DNA from: Clostridioides difficile_A
GTDB lineage: Bacteria; Bacillota; Clostridia; Peptostreptococcales; Peptostreptococcaceae
Length of the DNA: 64,000 nt
Assembly: GCA_945909635.1 (NCBI GenBank)
Contig: OX246690.1
Location: 1,612,001 to 1,676,000 of the forward strand
Reading direction: 5' to 3'
The notes under the pieces were generated by a model, which had not been told where the DNA came from, searched no databases, and worked only from the letters and a program-made list of their open reading frames with translations. Every line of letters begins with the position of its first letter. Positions within the stretch are counted from its first letter, which is position 1. Below are positions 36,043 to 44,304 of this stretch, one piece after another. Made by a program: the position numbers and the translations under genes.

Positions 36043-36609
36043 TTATTTTTTAGAAATATCTGGGAAATAAGTATCTACTAATTTTTCGGAAATATTTTTT
36101 AATTGGTCAGCCATTGAAGTCAAACTCAATAAGGCTATCAGTAAATCATCTTTATTTTCTGGAGTTATTGTTACATCTTCAAAATTAGAATCTATAAAGT
36201 TTGGTATATTCTTTCTTTGATTTTCTTTTATAGACATAAATTTTTCATAACAACTAACTAAGTCATCTTCATTGAAATCATCTTTTTCATACACACCATG
36301 TAAGATTCTTTTAATTTCTTGTATTGTAAGTGTATTTTTCATAGAATAAATAATTATCATTTGTAAAATTTGTTCTTTAGTATACTTTTTCCCCTTAATA
36401 GGTTTGATTAATCCCTCTTTACTGTAATTGTTTATCATAGTTTTAGTAAGAATTTTGTCACTCTCAAATCTCTTATTAGCAGAAAGCTTATTGTCAATTA
36501 AAGAAATAATTTGGTCCATGTATAAATCAATAGAGGGAATATCATTTGAAGTTATATCAGCATTATCTAGCGTTTCTAGTATTATAGTATTAAGTTCATT
36601 ATTCATCAT
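36043..36609 (-). CDS. DUF1836 protein, MerR-like HTH
   Basis: 188 residues. The middle segment (ILTKTMINNYSKEGLIKPIKGKKYTKEQILQMIIIYSMKN) resembles a MerR-type winged helix-turn-helix and defines DUF1836, a family common in Firmicutes with unknown targets. The C-terminal third is acidic and may hold a dimerisation helix. GGAGG precedes two adjacent ATG codons (36609 and 36606), either of which could be used. It is divergent from the hemolysin III gene. Confidence 0.75.
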   Translation of the reverse strand: MMNNELNTIILETLDNADITSNDIPSIDLYMDQIISLIDNKLSANKRFESDKILTKTMINNYSKEGLIKPIKGKKYTKEQILQMIIIYSMKNTLTIQEIKRILHGVYEKDDFNEDDLVSCYEKFMSIKENQRKNIPNFIDSNFEDVTITPENKDDLLIALLSLTSMADQLKNISEKLVDTYFPDISKK

Positions 36610-36769
36610 ATGCTACCTCCATAATATATATAATACAATAAATTAGAAAATAAAACAATATTGAGTCTTGTAAAAAGAATATAAAGTGGTATAATTAAAT
36701 ATATAATATAGTAATGAAAACTATATCGATAAATTTGATTTTTAAAATACATAATTGTAGGAGGACAAA

Positions 36770-37423
36770 ATGTATCAATTTTTTTTGAAGGGTAGAGACC
36801 CGATAAGTAGCTTAACTCACTTTATAGGAGCTTGTTTATCTCTTTTAGCAACTATAATTTTAGTTTTTCAATCTGTATCATTGCAAGAGACCTCTCTTTT
36901 GATGATAGTATCTGTATCGATATTTGGGTTGTCACTAATTGCTCTATATAGTGCAAGCTCATATTATCATTTTTTAAAAGGAACACCAGAGCAAGAATTG
37001 TTTTTTAGAAAAGTTGACCATGCAATGATTTATGTATTAATTGCTGGTTCCTATACACCAATATGTCTAAGTTTTATGGAAAAAAAGGAAGGCATAATAT
37101 TTGTTACAGCAATATGGATAGTAGCCTTTATTGGTATAATAATAAAAATCTTTTGGATGGATGCTCCTAGATGGTTGTCTACAAGTATATACTTACTTAT
37201 GGGTTGGGCAATTGTCTTTGATATAAATGCATTCAATTCAATACCTAAAGATTGCCTCAAGTTATTGATTATGGAGGGAATATCTTATTCTATAGGTGCG
37301 ATTATTTATATTATTAAAAAGCCTAATATAAGTCCTGAATTTGGTTTTCATGAAATCTTTCATATTTTTATTATGATAGGTTCTTTATTTCATTTTTTAG
37401 CTGTTTTGTTGTATGTTTTATAA
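36770..37423 (+). CDS. Hemolysin III / PAQR-family membrane protein
   Basis: 217 residues with seven membrane helices. Landmarks are SSLTHFIGACLSLLATI, the conserved SASSYYHF, the RKVDHAMIYVLIAGSYTPICL motif (Asp-His), and the final FHEIFHIFIMIGSLFHFLAV with three His thought to bind zinc. Members are called hemolysin III (YqfA/TrhA in bacteria) and may be lipid hydrolases; haemolysis is not implied by sequence alone. AGGAGG precedes ATG. A terminator follows. Confidence 0.9.
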   Translation: MYQFFLKGRDPISSLTHFIGACLSLLATIILVFQSVSLQETSLLMIVSVSIFGLSLIALYSASSYYHFLKGTPEQELFFRKVDHAMIYVLIAGSYTPICLSFMEKKEGIIFVTAIWIVAFIGIIIKIFWMDAPRWLSTSIYLLMGWAIVFDINAFNSIPKDCLKLLIMEGISYSIGAIIYIIKKPNISPEFGFHEIFHIFIMIGSLFHFLAVLLYVL

Positions 37424-37467
37424 TTTAAAAGGTTTGATTGATACTAAAATTCTACAATAAATAAAAT

Positions 37468-37512
37468 GGAACTGTCTTATATATATTGTATTTTCTACAA
37501 TAAGACAGTTCC
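37468..37512 (+). terminator. Terminator of the hemolysin III gene
   Basis: GGAACTGTCTTA (37468-37479) pairs exactly with TAAGACAGTTCC (37501-37512), with a further internal pair ATTGTA/CTACAA region. Tail TTATTATA. Confidence 0.75.
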
Positions 37513-37574
37513 TTATTATAAATATTAAATTTTATTTATAATAAATTTTGATAAAAATAGTACATTCAAAATGC

Positions 37575-37751
37575 CTATTCCATAATTCCTTTAATGTACT
37601 TCTCATTTACGACATATAGTTTGAATTTATGTACTATAATTATGTCCTCTAAATTCTCTGAAACACTAACAATTCTAACACATTTATTTCTAATTTCTAC
37701 AGGTAAATCTAAATCATTTGTTAAATTCACATAGTCATCATATTTATACAT
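37575..37751 (-). CDS. Small hypothetical protein, 58 residues
   Basis: An ATG frame on the minus strand with AAAGGGATG 5-13 nt upstream, encoding 58 residues. It starts MYKYDDYVNLTNDLDLP, continues with a strand-rich stretch (VRIVSVSENLEDIIIVHKF) and ends KGIME. Codon use (AGA for Arg, TTA for Leu) is like the neighbours. It resembles short DUF-type Clostridial proteins, but I do not recognise a family. It lies between the terminator of the hemolysin III gene and the his leader. Confidence 0.6.
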   Translation of the reverse strand: MYKYDDYVNLTNDLDLPVEIRNKCVRIVSVSENLEDIIIVHKFKLYVVNEKYIKGIME

Positions 37752-37939
37752 AAAATCATCCCTTTACATTAAGATATACTTATTATACTATATTTTAATA
37801 AGTTTTTTTAAATTATTACAATTTTTCCCGAAATTTCATTTTTTATACATAAAATTTCCAAATTAGGTAAAGATTAAATTTATAATTGTACAAATAAAAA
37901 GTCTATATAAAATATTTTATTCAATTTTACAAATAACTA

Positions 37940-37968
37940 TTGCCAATTTTTGAAAAATATATTATTAT
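37940..37968 (+). promoter_or_regulatory. Promoter of the histidine operon
   Basis: TTGCCA (37940-37945), 17-bp spacer, TATTAT (37963-37968). The inferred start is near 37976, giving a ~300-nt leader before hisZ that contains the His-rich ORF, a hairpin and a terminator. Confidence 0.6.
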
Positions 37969-38030
37969 TAATAGTAACAAAAAACTGTAAATTTAGAATA
38001 TTAATAAAAATTACTTGGGAGGAAATTATC

Positions 38031-38105
38031 ATGGTGAGATTAGATATAGTAAAATTAAATACAAAATTAAATCATCACCATCATCATAGATTAAAGGGAT
38101 TGTAA
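38031..38105 (+). CDS. hisL: His leader peptide, 24 residues with five consecutive His
   Basis: ATG at 38031 with GGGAGGAAA 6-14 nt upstream. The 24-codon frame ends at TAA 38103-38105. Codons 15-19 (38073-38087) are CAT CAC CAT CAT CAT, so the peptide has HHHHH before its last five residues. It stands upstream of the whole his operon and before a hairpin and an intrinsic terminator. This is the classical layout of a ribosome-mediated attenuator: shortage of charged tRNA-His stalls the ribosome at the His run. The symbol is by analogy with enterobacterial hisL; no homology is claimed. Confidence 0.85.
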   Translation: MVRLDIVKLNTKLNHHHHHRLKGL

Positions 38106-38106
38106 T

Positions 38107-38142
38107 ATGAAATTAATTCATAGACACAAGCCCTGTTTTTAG
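38107..38142 (+). CDS. Possible second leader ORF, 11 residues with two His
   Basis: ATG at 38107 starts one nt after the first leader's stop, with AAGGGA (38094-38099) 7 nt upstream. It encodes MKLIHRHKPCF. Its two His codons (38119-38121 and 38125-38127) lie exactly on the left arm of the hairpin at 38119-38164. Stalling here would mask that arm, whereas stalling at the HHHHH run would end too early. Translation is inferred, not shown. Confidence 0.45.
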   Translation: MKLIHRHKPCF

Positions 38143-38226
38143 TGCAATTGGTCTTGTATCTATGATGGGAAGTAATTTTAAGAGAAAATTATAGCCATAT
38201 AGGTATAAAGCCTATATGGCTTTTTA
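38119..38226 (+). promoter_or_regulatory. His operon attenuator: hairpin plus intrinsic terminator
   Basis: Segment 1 (38119-38130) pairs with segment 2 (38153-38164) with one mismatch. The terminator stem 38193-38203 pairs perfectly with 38211-38221 and is followed by TTTTATT. Segment 2 (TCTATG, 38159-38164) can also pair with TATAGG (38198-38203) of the terminator's left arm by 6 bp including wobbles, which gives the classic choice between 1:2 + terminator and 2:3 antiterminator. Confidence 0.75.
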
Positions 38227-38277
38227 TTATTTTAAATTTACAAAGGGAAGAGCAATTTTAATGAAAAGGGTGATAAT

Positions 38278-39222
38278 ATGAAGTTTTTAAGGATTGAAGA
38301 TGAAGTTATTTATTCTAAAAAAAGATATAAATTAAAAAGAGAAATAGATAAACTTTTTTTAGATGAAGAATATTTTCAAATAGAGCCACAATTATTTGAA
38401 GAATATGATGAGTTTACGAGTATTAATAATAAAATTCCAGAAGAATCGATGGTAAAGGTTGTAAATGGAAAAGTAATGGTACTTAGAGCTGATATAACTA
38501 CAAGTATAATAAAAAGTCTTGTTCCAAGATGGGAAGATGGTTTAAAGCTTAAACTTTTTTATAATTCATCAATATATAAAAATAAAAATACAGTTGGAAT
38601 AAAAGAGATAAGACAGATAGGTTGCGAATGTCTAGGAGAATCTTCTGTAGAAGCAGATAGAGAAGTAGTAAAACTAGCTCTTAAGATACTTGAGAAATAT
38701 AACAATAAGTTTATATTAGAAGTTGGAAGTAGCAAGTATATTAATGGTCTACTAGAAGAATTAAATTTAAATAAGAATTGTGAAAATCAAATTAAAAATT
38801 TATTGTATACGAAAAATACTCATGAATTAAAACTATATATTGAAGAGTTAAAAATTAAAAATGAAGTAAAGGAATTATTATCAAATATTTTAAGTTTACA
38901 AGGAAATTTATGTGATGTTATTGAAAAGTCAAAAAATTTCTATTGTAATGATAAGATGAAACAAGCACTTGAAGAATTAAAGCAAATAAATAACTTAATT
39001 GAAGAGTGTAATTTCTTAGATAAGGCTAGATTTGATTTATCAATGATTACAATGCTTGATTATTATGAAGGTGTTATGTTTAGAGGTTATTATCCAAACT
39101 CGTATAAAGAGATTTTGAGTGGTGGAAGATATGATTCTCTAACTAAAGAATATGGAAAAGAAATACCCGCTATTGGGTTTACATTAAGTGTTGATGAGTT
39201 AATGAAATATGTATATAAATAG
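38278..39222 (+). CDS. hisZ: HisZ, regulatory subunit of ATP phosphoribosyltransferase
   Basis: 314 residues with a class II aminoacyl-tRNA synthetase fold like HisRS but without tRNA functions. Landmarks are the motif-2-like FYNSSIYKNKNTVGIKEIRQIGCE, the central helices, and the motif-3-like YYEGVMFRGYYPNSYKEILSGGRYDSL. It is shorter than the typical ~390 residues because of compact middle loops. It forms the hetero-octamer with the short HisG encoded next and carries the feedback site for histidine. It is the first gene of the his operon, behind the attenuator, with AAGGGTG before the ATG. Confidence 0.93.
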   Translation: MKFLRIEDEVIYSKKRYKLKREIDKLFLDEEYFQIEPQLFEEYDEFTSINNKIPEESMVKVVNGKVMVLRADITTSIIKSLVPRWEDGLKLKLFYNSSIYKNKNTVGIKEIRQIGCECLGESSVEADREVVKLALKILEKYNNKFILEVGSSKYINGLLEELNLNKNCENQIKNLLYTKNTHELKLYIEELKIKNEVKELLSNILSLQGNLCDVIEKSKNFYCNDKMKQALEELKQINNLIEECNFLDKARFDLSMITMLDYYEGVMFRGYYPNSYKEILSGGRYDSLTKEYGKEIPAIGFTLSVDELMKYVYK

Positions 39223-39243
39223 GATTTAAAAGGAGGGGTTATT

Positions 39244-39870
39244 TTGGATTATTTGACTATAGCACTAGCAAAAGGAAGAATAGAAGGAGAATCGTTTAAA
39301 AAATTTAAAAAAATGGGTCTAGGGGACAGTATAGACACAGATACAAGAAAGTTAATCTTTAAAGATGAAGAAAATAAAATAATATATATACATGTCAAAC
39401 CATCAGATGTAGTTACATATGTTGAAAAGGGAGTAGCAGACCTTGGTATAGCAGGAAAAGATACTATTTTAGAGAATGAAACAGATGTATATGAAATATA
39501 TGATTTAGGTTTTGGGAAGTGTAAATTTGCTGTAGCAGGATTAAAGGGCGACAGTATATATAGAGAAGATGAATATTTAAAAGTAGCTACAAAGTATCCA
39601 AATATAGCTAAAAAATACTTTAAGGAGAAAGGTCAAAAAATTGAAATAATAAAATTAAATGGTTCTGTAGAATTAGCTCCAATAGTAGGATTATCAGATG
39701 TAATTGTAGACATAGTTGAGACAGGTAATACACTTAAAGCAAATGGTCTTGAAATATTGGAAGATATATGTGATATAAGTGCTAGAATTATATCAAATAG
39801 AGCTAGTTATAGATTTAAATATGAACAAATTCAAAATATAATTCGTTTATTTGAAGAACTAGATAACTAA
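39244..39870 (+). CDS. hisG: ATP phosphoribosyltransferase, short form
   Basis: 208 residues, the short HisG lacking the C-terminal regulatory domain and therefore dependent on HisZ. YLTIALAKGRIEGESFKKF, the DLGIAGKDTILEN phosphate-binding loop and DVIVDIVETGNTLKANGLEI are the catalytic signatures. It condenses ATP with PRPP, the first step of histidine synthesis. It starts at TTG 8 nt after AGGAGGGG, 21 nt downstream of hisZ. Confidence 0.96.
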   Translation: MDYLTIALAKGRIEGESFKKFKKMGLGDSIDTDTRKLIFKDEENKIIYIHVKPSDVVTYVEKGVADLGIAGKDTILENETDVYEIYDLGFGKCKFAVAGLKGDSIYREDEYLKVATKYPNIAKKYFKEKGQKIEIIKLNGSVELAPIVGLSDVIVDIVETGNTLKANGLEILEDICDISARIISNRASYRFKYEQIQNIIRLFEELDN

Positions 39871-39897
39871 AATACAATTAAGAAGGAGGAGTTTAAA

Positions 39898-40947
39898 TTG
39901 AGAGAAAAAGAAAGTATAAGAGAATTAAAGGGATATGAACCAAACCATGTGAATTGCAAAGTAAAACTTGATGCAAATGAAGGAAGTAAGAAGTTGTTTA
40001 AGCATCTTATTAAAGAGATTTCTGATAGTGATATAGATTTAAATTTATATCCTGAAGATTCTTATAGTGAATTGAAAGAGTCTATAATAGATTATATAAA
40101 TATTTCTGGAGTAAGTAAGAAAAATCTTTTAGTAGGAAATGGTTCAAGTGAAATAATTGATTTGATAATACATACTTTTGTAGATAAAAATGAAGTGATA
40201 TTAAGTTTCTCTCCAAGTTTCAGCATGTATTCTATATATAGTCAAATAAATGGCTCTAAGTTTATAGGTGTTGAAAGTGACGAAAATTTAGTTATAAACA
40301 TAGATAATGTAATTGAAAAAGTAAAAGAAAACAATCCTAAAATAGTAATTGTATGTAATCCAAATAATCCAACTGGAACAATACTAAAGAGGGAAGATGT
40401 AATAAAACTCTTAGATTCAACTGACAGTTTAGTAGTTTTGGATGAAGCATACATGGATTTTGGAGAAGAAAGTATGTTGAGTGATGTTTTTAAGTATGAA
40501 AATCTAATAGTTCTTAGAACTTTATCAAAGGCATTTGGATTGGCTGGAATAAGAACAGGATATATGTTATCTAATAGTAGTTTAATAGACTCTGTTGAAA
40601 AGGTAAGACCTCCATATAATTTAAATTCATTATCAGATTTTATTGCTACAAGAGCTCTTAGAAATAAAGATATAGTGAAAGCTTACATAAATGAAGTAAA
40701 AGAAGAAAGAGAAGTTTTATATAAAGAAATGATTGATATAGGAATTAAGGCATATAAATCACAAGCAAATTTTATATTGTTCTATTCTGAAATTGAAAAT
40801 CTATCACAAAAACTTATTGATAGAGGGGTGCTAATAAGGGAATTTAGTGGTAAGTTAAAAAATTATTATAGAGTTACGATTGGTGATAAAAAAGAAAATA
40901 CCATATTTATGGATGCTATAAGAGATATTTTGAAAAAGGAGAAATAG
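39898..40947 (+). CDS. hisC: Histidinol-phosphate aminotransferase
   Basis: 349 residues, PLP fold type I, aspartate aminotransferase family. CNPNNPTG (153-160) and the internal aldimine Lys211 in RTLSKAFGLAGIRTGY are visible; LDANEGS opens the substrate pocket. It converts imidazole-acetol phosphate to histidinol phosphate. It starts at TTG behind AAGGAGGAG. It follows hisG by 27 nt, whereas hisD usually stands between them in clostridial operons. Confidence 0.95.
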   Translation: MREKESIRELKGYEPNHVNCKVKLDANEGSKKLFKHLIKEISDSDIDLNLYPEDSYSELKESIIDYINISGVSKKNLLVGNGSSEIIDLIIHTFVDKNEVILSFSPSFSMYSIYSQINGSKFIGVESDENLVINIDNVIEKVKENNPKIVIVCNPNNPTGTILKREDVIKLLDSTDSLVVLDEAYMDFGEESMLSDVFKYENLIVLRTLSKAFGLAGIRTGYMLSNSSLIDSVEKVRPPYNLNSLSDFIATRALRNKDIVKAYINEVKEEREVLYKEMIDIGIKAYKSQANFILFYSEIENLSQKLIDRGVLIREFSGKLKNYYRVTIGDKKENTIFMDAIRDILKKEK

Positions 40948-40949
40948 GT

Positions 40950-41528
40950 ATGAGAATTTGGAGTATAGAAAGAAATACTTTTGAAACACAAATTTCAGTA
41001 GAACTAAATATTGATGGTTCTGGTAAAGCTGAAATAGATACTGGAATAGGATTTTTAGACCATATGCTTACATTGATGGCATTTCATGGCAAGTTTGATT
41101 TAAAGGTGATTTGTAAAGGTGATATATATGTAGATGACCATCATAGTGTTGAAGATATTGGTATAGCTATAGGTGAAGCATTTAAAAATGCTTTAGGTGA
41201 TAAAAAAGGAATAAGAAGATATTCTACTATCTATATACCTATGGACGAATCTCTATCAATGGTAGCAATAGATATAAGTAATAGACCATATCTTGTATTT
41301 AATGCTAAATTTGATACTCAAATGCTTGGTAATATGAGTACTCAATGTTTTAAAGAATTTTTCAGAGCTTTTGTAAATGAATCTAGAGTAACATTACATA
41401 TTAATCTTTTATATGGAGAAAATGACCATCATAAAATAGAAAGCATATTTAAAGCTTTTGCAAGAGCTTTAAAAGAAGGAAGTGAAATAATTTCCAATGA
41501 GATAGCATCTTCAAAGGGGGTTTTGTAG
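40950..41528 (+). CDS. hisB: Imidazoleglycerol-phosphate dehydratase
   Basis: 192 residues, the monofunctional form without the N-terminal histidinol-phosphatase domain of enterobacteria. The metal-binding duplicates GFLDHMLTLMAFHG, DDHHSVEDIGIAIGEA and ENDHHKIESIFKAFARALK are present. It dehydrates imidazoleglycerol phosphate. The start lies 2 nt after the hisC stop, so translation is coupled. Confidence 0.97.
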   Translation: MRIWSIERNTFETQISVELNIDGSGKAEIDTGIGFLDHMLTLMAFHGKFDLKVICKGDIYVDDHHSVEDIGIAIGEAFKNALGDKKGIRRYSTIYIPMDESLSMVAIDISNRPYLVFNAKFDTQMLGNMSTQCFKEFFRAFVNESRVTLHINLLYGENDHHKIESIFKAFARALKEGSEIISNEIASSKGVL

Positions 41529-41529
41529 A

Positions 41530-42132
41530 ATGAATATAATAGTAGACTATGGTCTTGGAAATATAGATTCTGTATCTAGAGGTTTTAAAAAAGCTGGAAT
41601 AGAAACTAAAATTTCTAGTGATATAAATGAAATTAAGAAAGCAAATTCGCTTATACTTCCAGGTGTTGGGGCTTTTAGAGATTCTATAAATGCTTTAGAT
41701 GAACTAGGATTGATACCAATATTAAGAGAACATGCTTCAAAAGGAAAATTTCTGATAGGTATATGTTTAGGTATGCAATTACTTTATGAGAAAAGTTATG
41801 AGTATGGAGAATATGAAGGATTAGGACTTATAAAAGGCAGTATTGATAAATTAGATATAAGTTTAAAAGTGCCACATATGGGATGGAATAATCTAAAATT
41901 TAATAAAGAAGATGATATACTTAAATATATTAAGGAAGATGACTATGTATACTTTGTTCACTCATATTATGCAAATTCATCAAATGAAGAACTTATTGCA
42001 TTTTCAGAGTATGAAAAGAAAATTCCTGCTATCGTTAGAAAAAATAATGTATATGGTATACAATTTCATCCGGAAAAAAGTGGAGAAGTAGGTTTAAATA
42101 TATTAAAAGCATATGGGGAGATGATAAAATGA
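41530..42132 (+). CDS. hisH: Imidazoleglycerol-phosphate synthase, glutaminase subunit
   Basis: 200 residues, class I glutamine amidotransferase. The catalytic triad is Cys79 (GICLGMQL), His180 and Glu182 (QFHPEK); the oxyanion strand is LPGVGAFRD. It passes ammonia to HisF. It starts 1 nt after the hisB stop and overlaps hisA by 4 nt, in the order usual for the HisH-HisF complex. Confidence 0.97.
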   Translation: MNIIVDYGLGNIDSVSRGFKKAGIETKISSDINEIKKANSLILPGVGAFRDSINALDELGLIPILREHASKGKFLIGICLGMQLLYEKSYEYGEYEGLGLIKGSIDKLDISLKVPHMGWNNLKFNKEDDILKYIKEDDYVYFVHSYYANSSNEELIAFSEYEKKIPAIVRKNNVYGIQFHPEKSGEVGLNILKAYGEMIK

Positions 42133-42851
42133 TAATATTTCCAGCAATAGATGTAAAGGATAACAAGTGTGTCAGACTTACTCAAGGAGATTTTGATAAA
42201 GTAAATGTATATTATGATAATCCATTAGAAGTAGCAAACAAATGGAAAGATGAAGGCGCAGAATATATACATATAGTAGATTTAAACGGAGCTAGAAGTG
42301 AATTTGGTGTAAATACAGAAACAATTGAAAAGATAGCAAACAATATAGATATACCTATTCAAGTAGGCGGAGGAGTTAGAGATAAGGAAAAAGTCCAAAG
42401 TTTAATAAAAGCTGGTGTTACTAGAGTAATCCTAGGTAGTATAGCTATTGAAAATTTAAATTTGGTTGAAGAATTAGTCAACGAATATAAAGATAAAATA
42501 GTAGTCTCTATAGATGCTAAAGATGGAAAGGTAGCAGTTAGAGGTTGGGAAGTTGTAAGTAATGTGGATTCTCTAACATTGTGTAAACAACTTGGAAAAA
42601 TAGGTGTGCAAACCATTGTTTATACAGATATATCAAAAGATGGAATGTTACAAGGTCCAAATTTTGATATATATGAAAAAATATCAAATGAAACATCACT
42701 AAATGTCATTGCTTCAGGAGGAGTAACCTCTATAGATGATGTTAGAAGATTGAAAGATATGAATCTATATGGTGCTATAATAGGTAAGGCACTATATGAC
42801 AAAAAGATAGACTTTAAGGAGGCACAACAAATATGCTTACTAGAAGAATAA
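42129..42851 (+). CDS. hisA: ProFAR isomerase
   Basis: 240-residue TIM barrel. Catalytic Asp8 (PAIDVKDNKCVRL) and Asp129 (SIDAKDGKVAVRGW) are present, with phosphate-binding loops QVGGGVR and ASGGV. It performs the Amadori rearrangement before HisF. It overlaps hisH at its start (ATGA) and hisF at its end by 19 nt. Confidence 0.97.
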   Translation: MIIFPAIDVKDNKCVRLTQGDFDKVNVYYDNPLEVANKWKDEGAEYIHIVDLNGARSEFGVNTETIEKIANNIDIPIQVGGGVRDKEKVQSLIKAGVTRVILGSIAIENLNLVEELVNEYKDKIVVSIDAKDGKVAVRGWEVVSNVDSLTLCKQLGKIGVQTIVYTDISKDGMLQGPNFDIYEKISNETSLNVIASGGVTSIDDVRRLKDMNLYGAIIGKALYDKKIDFKEAQQICLLEE

Positions 42852-43591
42852 TACCATGTCTAGATGTAAGGAATGGAAGAGTTGTAAAAGGTAAGAAATT
42901 CAAAGACATAGTGGATGTTGACAGTCCAGAGGTACTTGGGAAGTTTTATAGTGATTGTGGAGCAGATGAACTTGTATTTTATGACATAACTGCATCAAAC
43001 GAAGACAGAAAGACATCCTTAGAATTTGTAACAAAGGTTGCAGAAAATATAAATATACCATTCTGTGTTGGTGGAGGCGTAAATAAGTTAGAAGATTTTA
43101 CTGATATTTTAAGAAAAGGTGCTGATAAAGTTTCTATAAATTCATCAGCAGTCAAAAATCCTGAATTAATAAGGGAAGCATCATTAAAATTTGGAGCGCA
43201 ATGTGTTGTTTTATCAATAGATGCAAAGAAAAATGAAGAAGGTTCATGGAGTGTATATGTAAAAGGTGGTAGAGAAAAGACTAGTCTTGATGCAATTGAG
43301 TGGGCTGTTAAGGGTGTAGAGCTTGGAGCAGGGGAAATCGTTGTAAATAGTATGGATGAAGATGGAATGAAAAATGGATATGACATAGAATTGTTATCAA
43401 AAATAACTTCTTTAGTGAATGTACCTGTTATAGCATCAGGTGGTGCTGGTAAAATGGAAGATTTCTATGAGGCTGTAAAAGAATCTAATGTGGATGGAAT
43501 TTTAGCAGCATCTGTATTTCATTTTGGAGAAATAAAAATAAATGATTTGAAGAAATATTTAAAAAACATGGGTGTAGAAGTAAGATTATAA
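42833..43591 (+). CDS. hisF: Imidazoleglycerol-phosphate synthase, cyclase subunit
   Basis: 252-residue TIM barrel homologous to HisA. Catalytic Asp11 (IPCLDVRNGRVVKG) and the second Asp in LSIDAKKNEEG are conserved, with CVGGGVN and ASGGAG phosphate loops. It uses ammonia from HisH to make imidazoleglycerol phosphate and AICAR. The AGGAGG of its ribosome site lies inside the end of hisA. Confidence 0.97.
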   Translation: MLTRRIIPCLDVRNGRVVKGKKFKDIVDVDSPEVLGKFYSDCGADELVFYDITASNEDRKTSLEFVTKVAENINIPFCVGGGVNKLEDFTDILRKGADKVSINSSAVKNPELIREASLKFGAQCVVLSIDAKKNEEGSWSVYVKGGREKTSLDAIEWAVKGVELGAGEIVVNSMDEDGMKNGYDIELLSKITSLVNVPVIASGGAGKMEDFYEAVKESNVDGILAASVFHFGEIKINDLKKYLKNMGVEVRL

Positions 43592-43619
43592 GCAAGATAT
43601 CTAATAGGGGGTTGAAAAG

Positions 43620-44288
43620 ATGGAAAATAAATGTAGCAATGTATACAGTGAGGAAACAGAAGACTTTATAAAAGGTGTAAAATTTGATGATAAGGGTCTA
43701 GTTCCTGTTGTTGCTCAAGATGTAGTGAGTAAAGATGTGCTAATGTTGGCATATATGAATGAGGAGGCTATAAAGAAAACATTAAAAGATAAAGTAGCTT
43801 GTTATTTTAGCAGAAGTAGACAAGAACTTTGGATTAAAGGTGAGATGTCTGGAAATACTCAGAAAGTTGTTAAGATGTCTTATGATTGTGATGTAGATAC
43901 TATATTACTTTTAGTTGAGCAAACTGGTGTAGCTTGTCATACAGGAAACTATTCTTGTTTTTATAGAGATTTGTTTGATGATACTGATAAAATGGGATTT
44001 GAAGTAGAAAAAAGTATATTGAAAGAACTATATGATTTAATAAATGAAAGAAAAAATAATCCTATTGAAGGCTCATATACTAATTATCTTTTTGATAAAG
44101 GTATAGATAAAATTCTTAAAAAAGTTGGTGAAGAAAGTAGTGAGGTAATTATAGCGTCAAAGAATACAGATAAGAGTGAACTTATTTATGAAATTAGCGA
44201 TTTAGTATATCATACATTAGTCTTAATGATAGAAAAGGACGTTAAAATTGATGAAATAAAGAAAGAGTTACTTAACAGAAGAAAATAA
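43620..44288 (+). CDS. hisI: Bifunctional phosphoribosyl-AMP cyclohydrolase / PR-ATP pyrophosphatase
   Basis: 222 residues, a HisI-HisE fusion. Residues ~1-125 carry the cyclohydrolase zinc Cys residues (SYDCDVDTILLLVEQTGVACHTGNYSC). Residues ~140-222 carry the MazG-like pyrophosphatase motif KKVGEESSEVIIASKN. It performs steps 2 and 3 of the pathway, and is the last gene of the operon before a very strong terminator. The symbol hisIE would also fit. Confidence 0.95.
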   Translation: MENKCSNVYSEETEDFIKGVKFDDKGLVPVVAQDVVSKDVLMLAYMNEEAIKKTLKDKVACYFSRSRQELWIKGEMSGNTQKVVKMSYDCDVDTILLLVEQTGVACHTGNYSCFYRDLFDDTDKMGFEVEKSILKELYDLINERKNNPIEGSYTNYLFDKGIDKILKKVGEESSEVIIASKNTDKSELIYEISDLVYHTLVLMIEKDVKIDEIKKELLNRRK

Positions 44289-44304
44289 AATAAGATAGAT
44301 TGAT

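Noticed and set aside
37976..38277. A histidine T-box before hisZ
   Set aside because: There is no T-box bulge sequence (AAGGTGGTACCGCG type) and no Stem I; the His-codon leader and terminator explain the region better.
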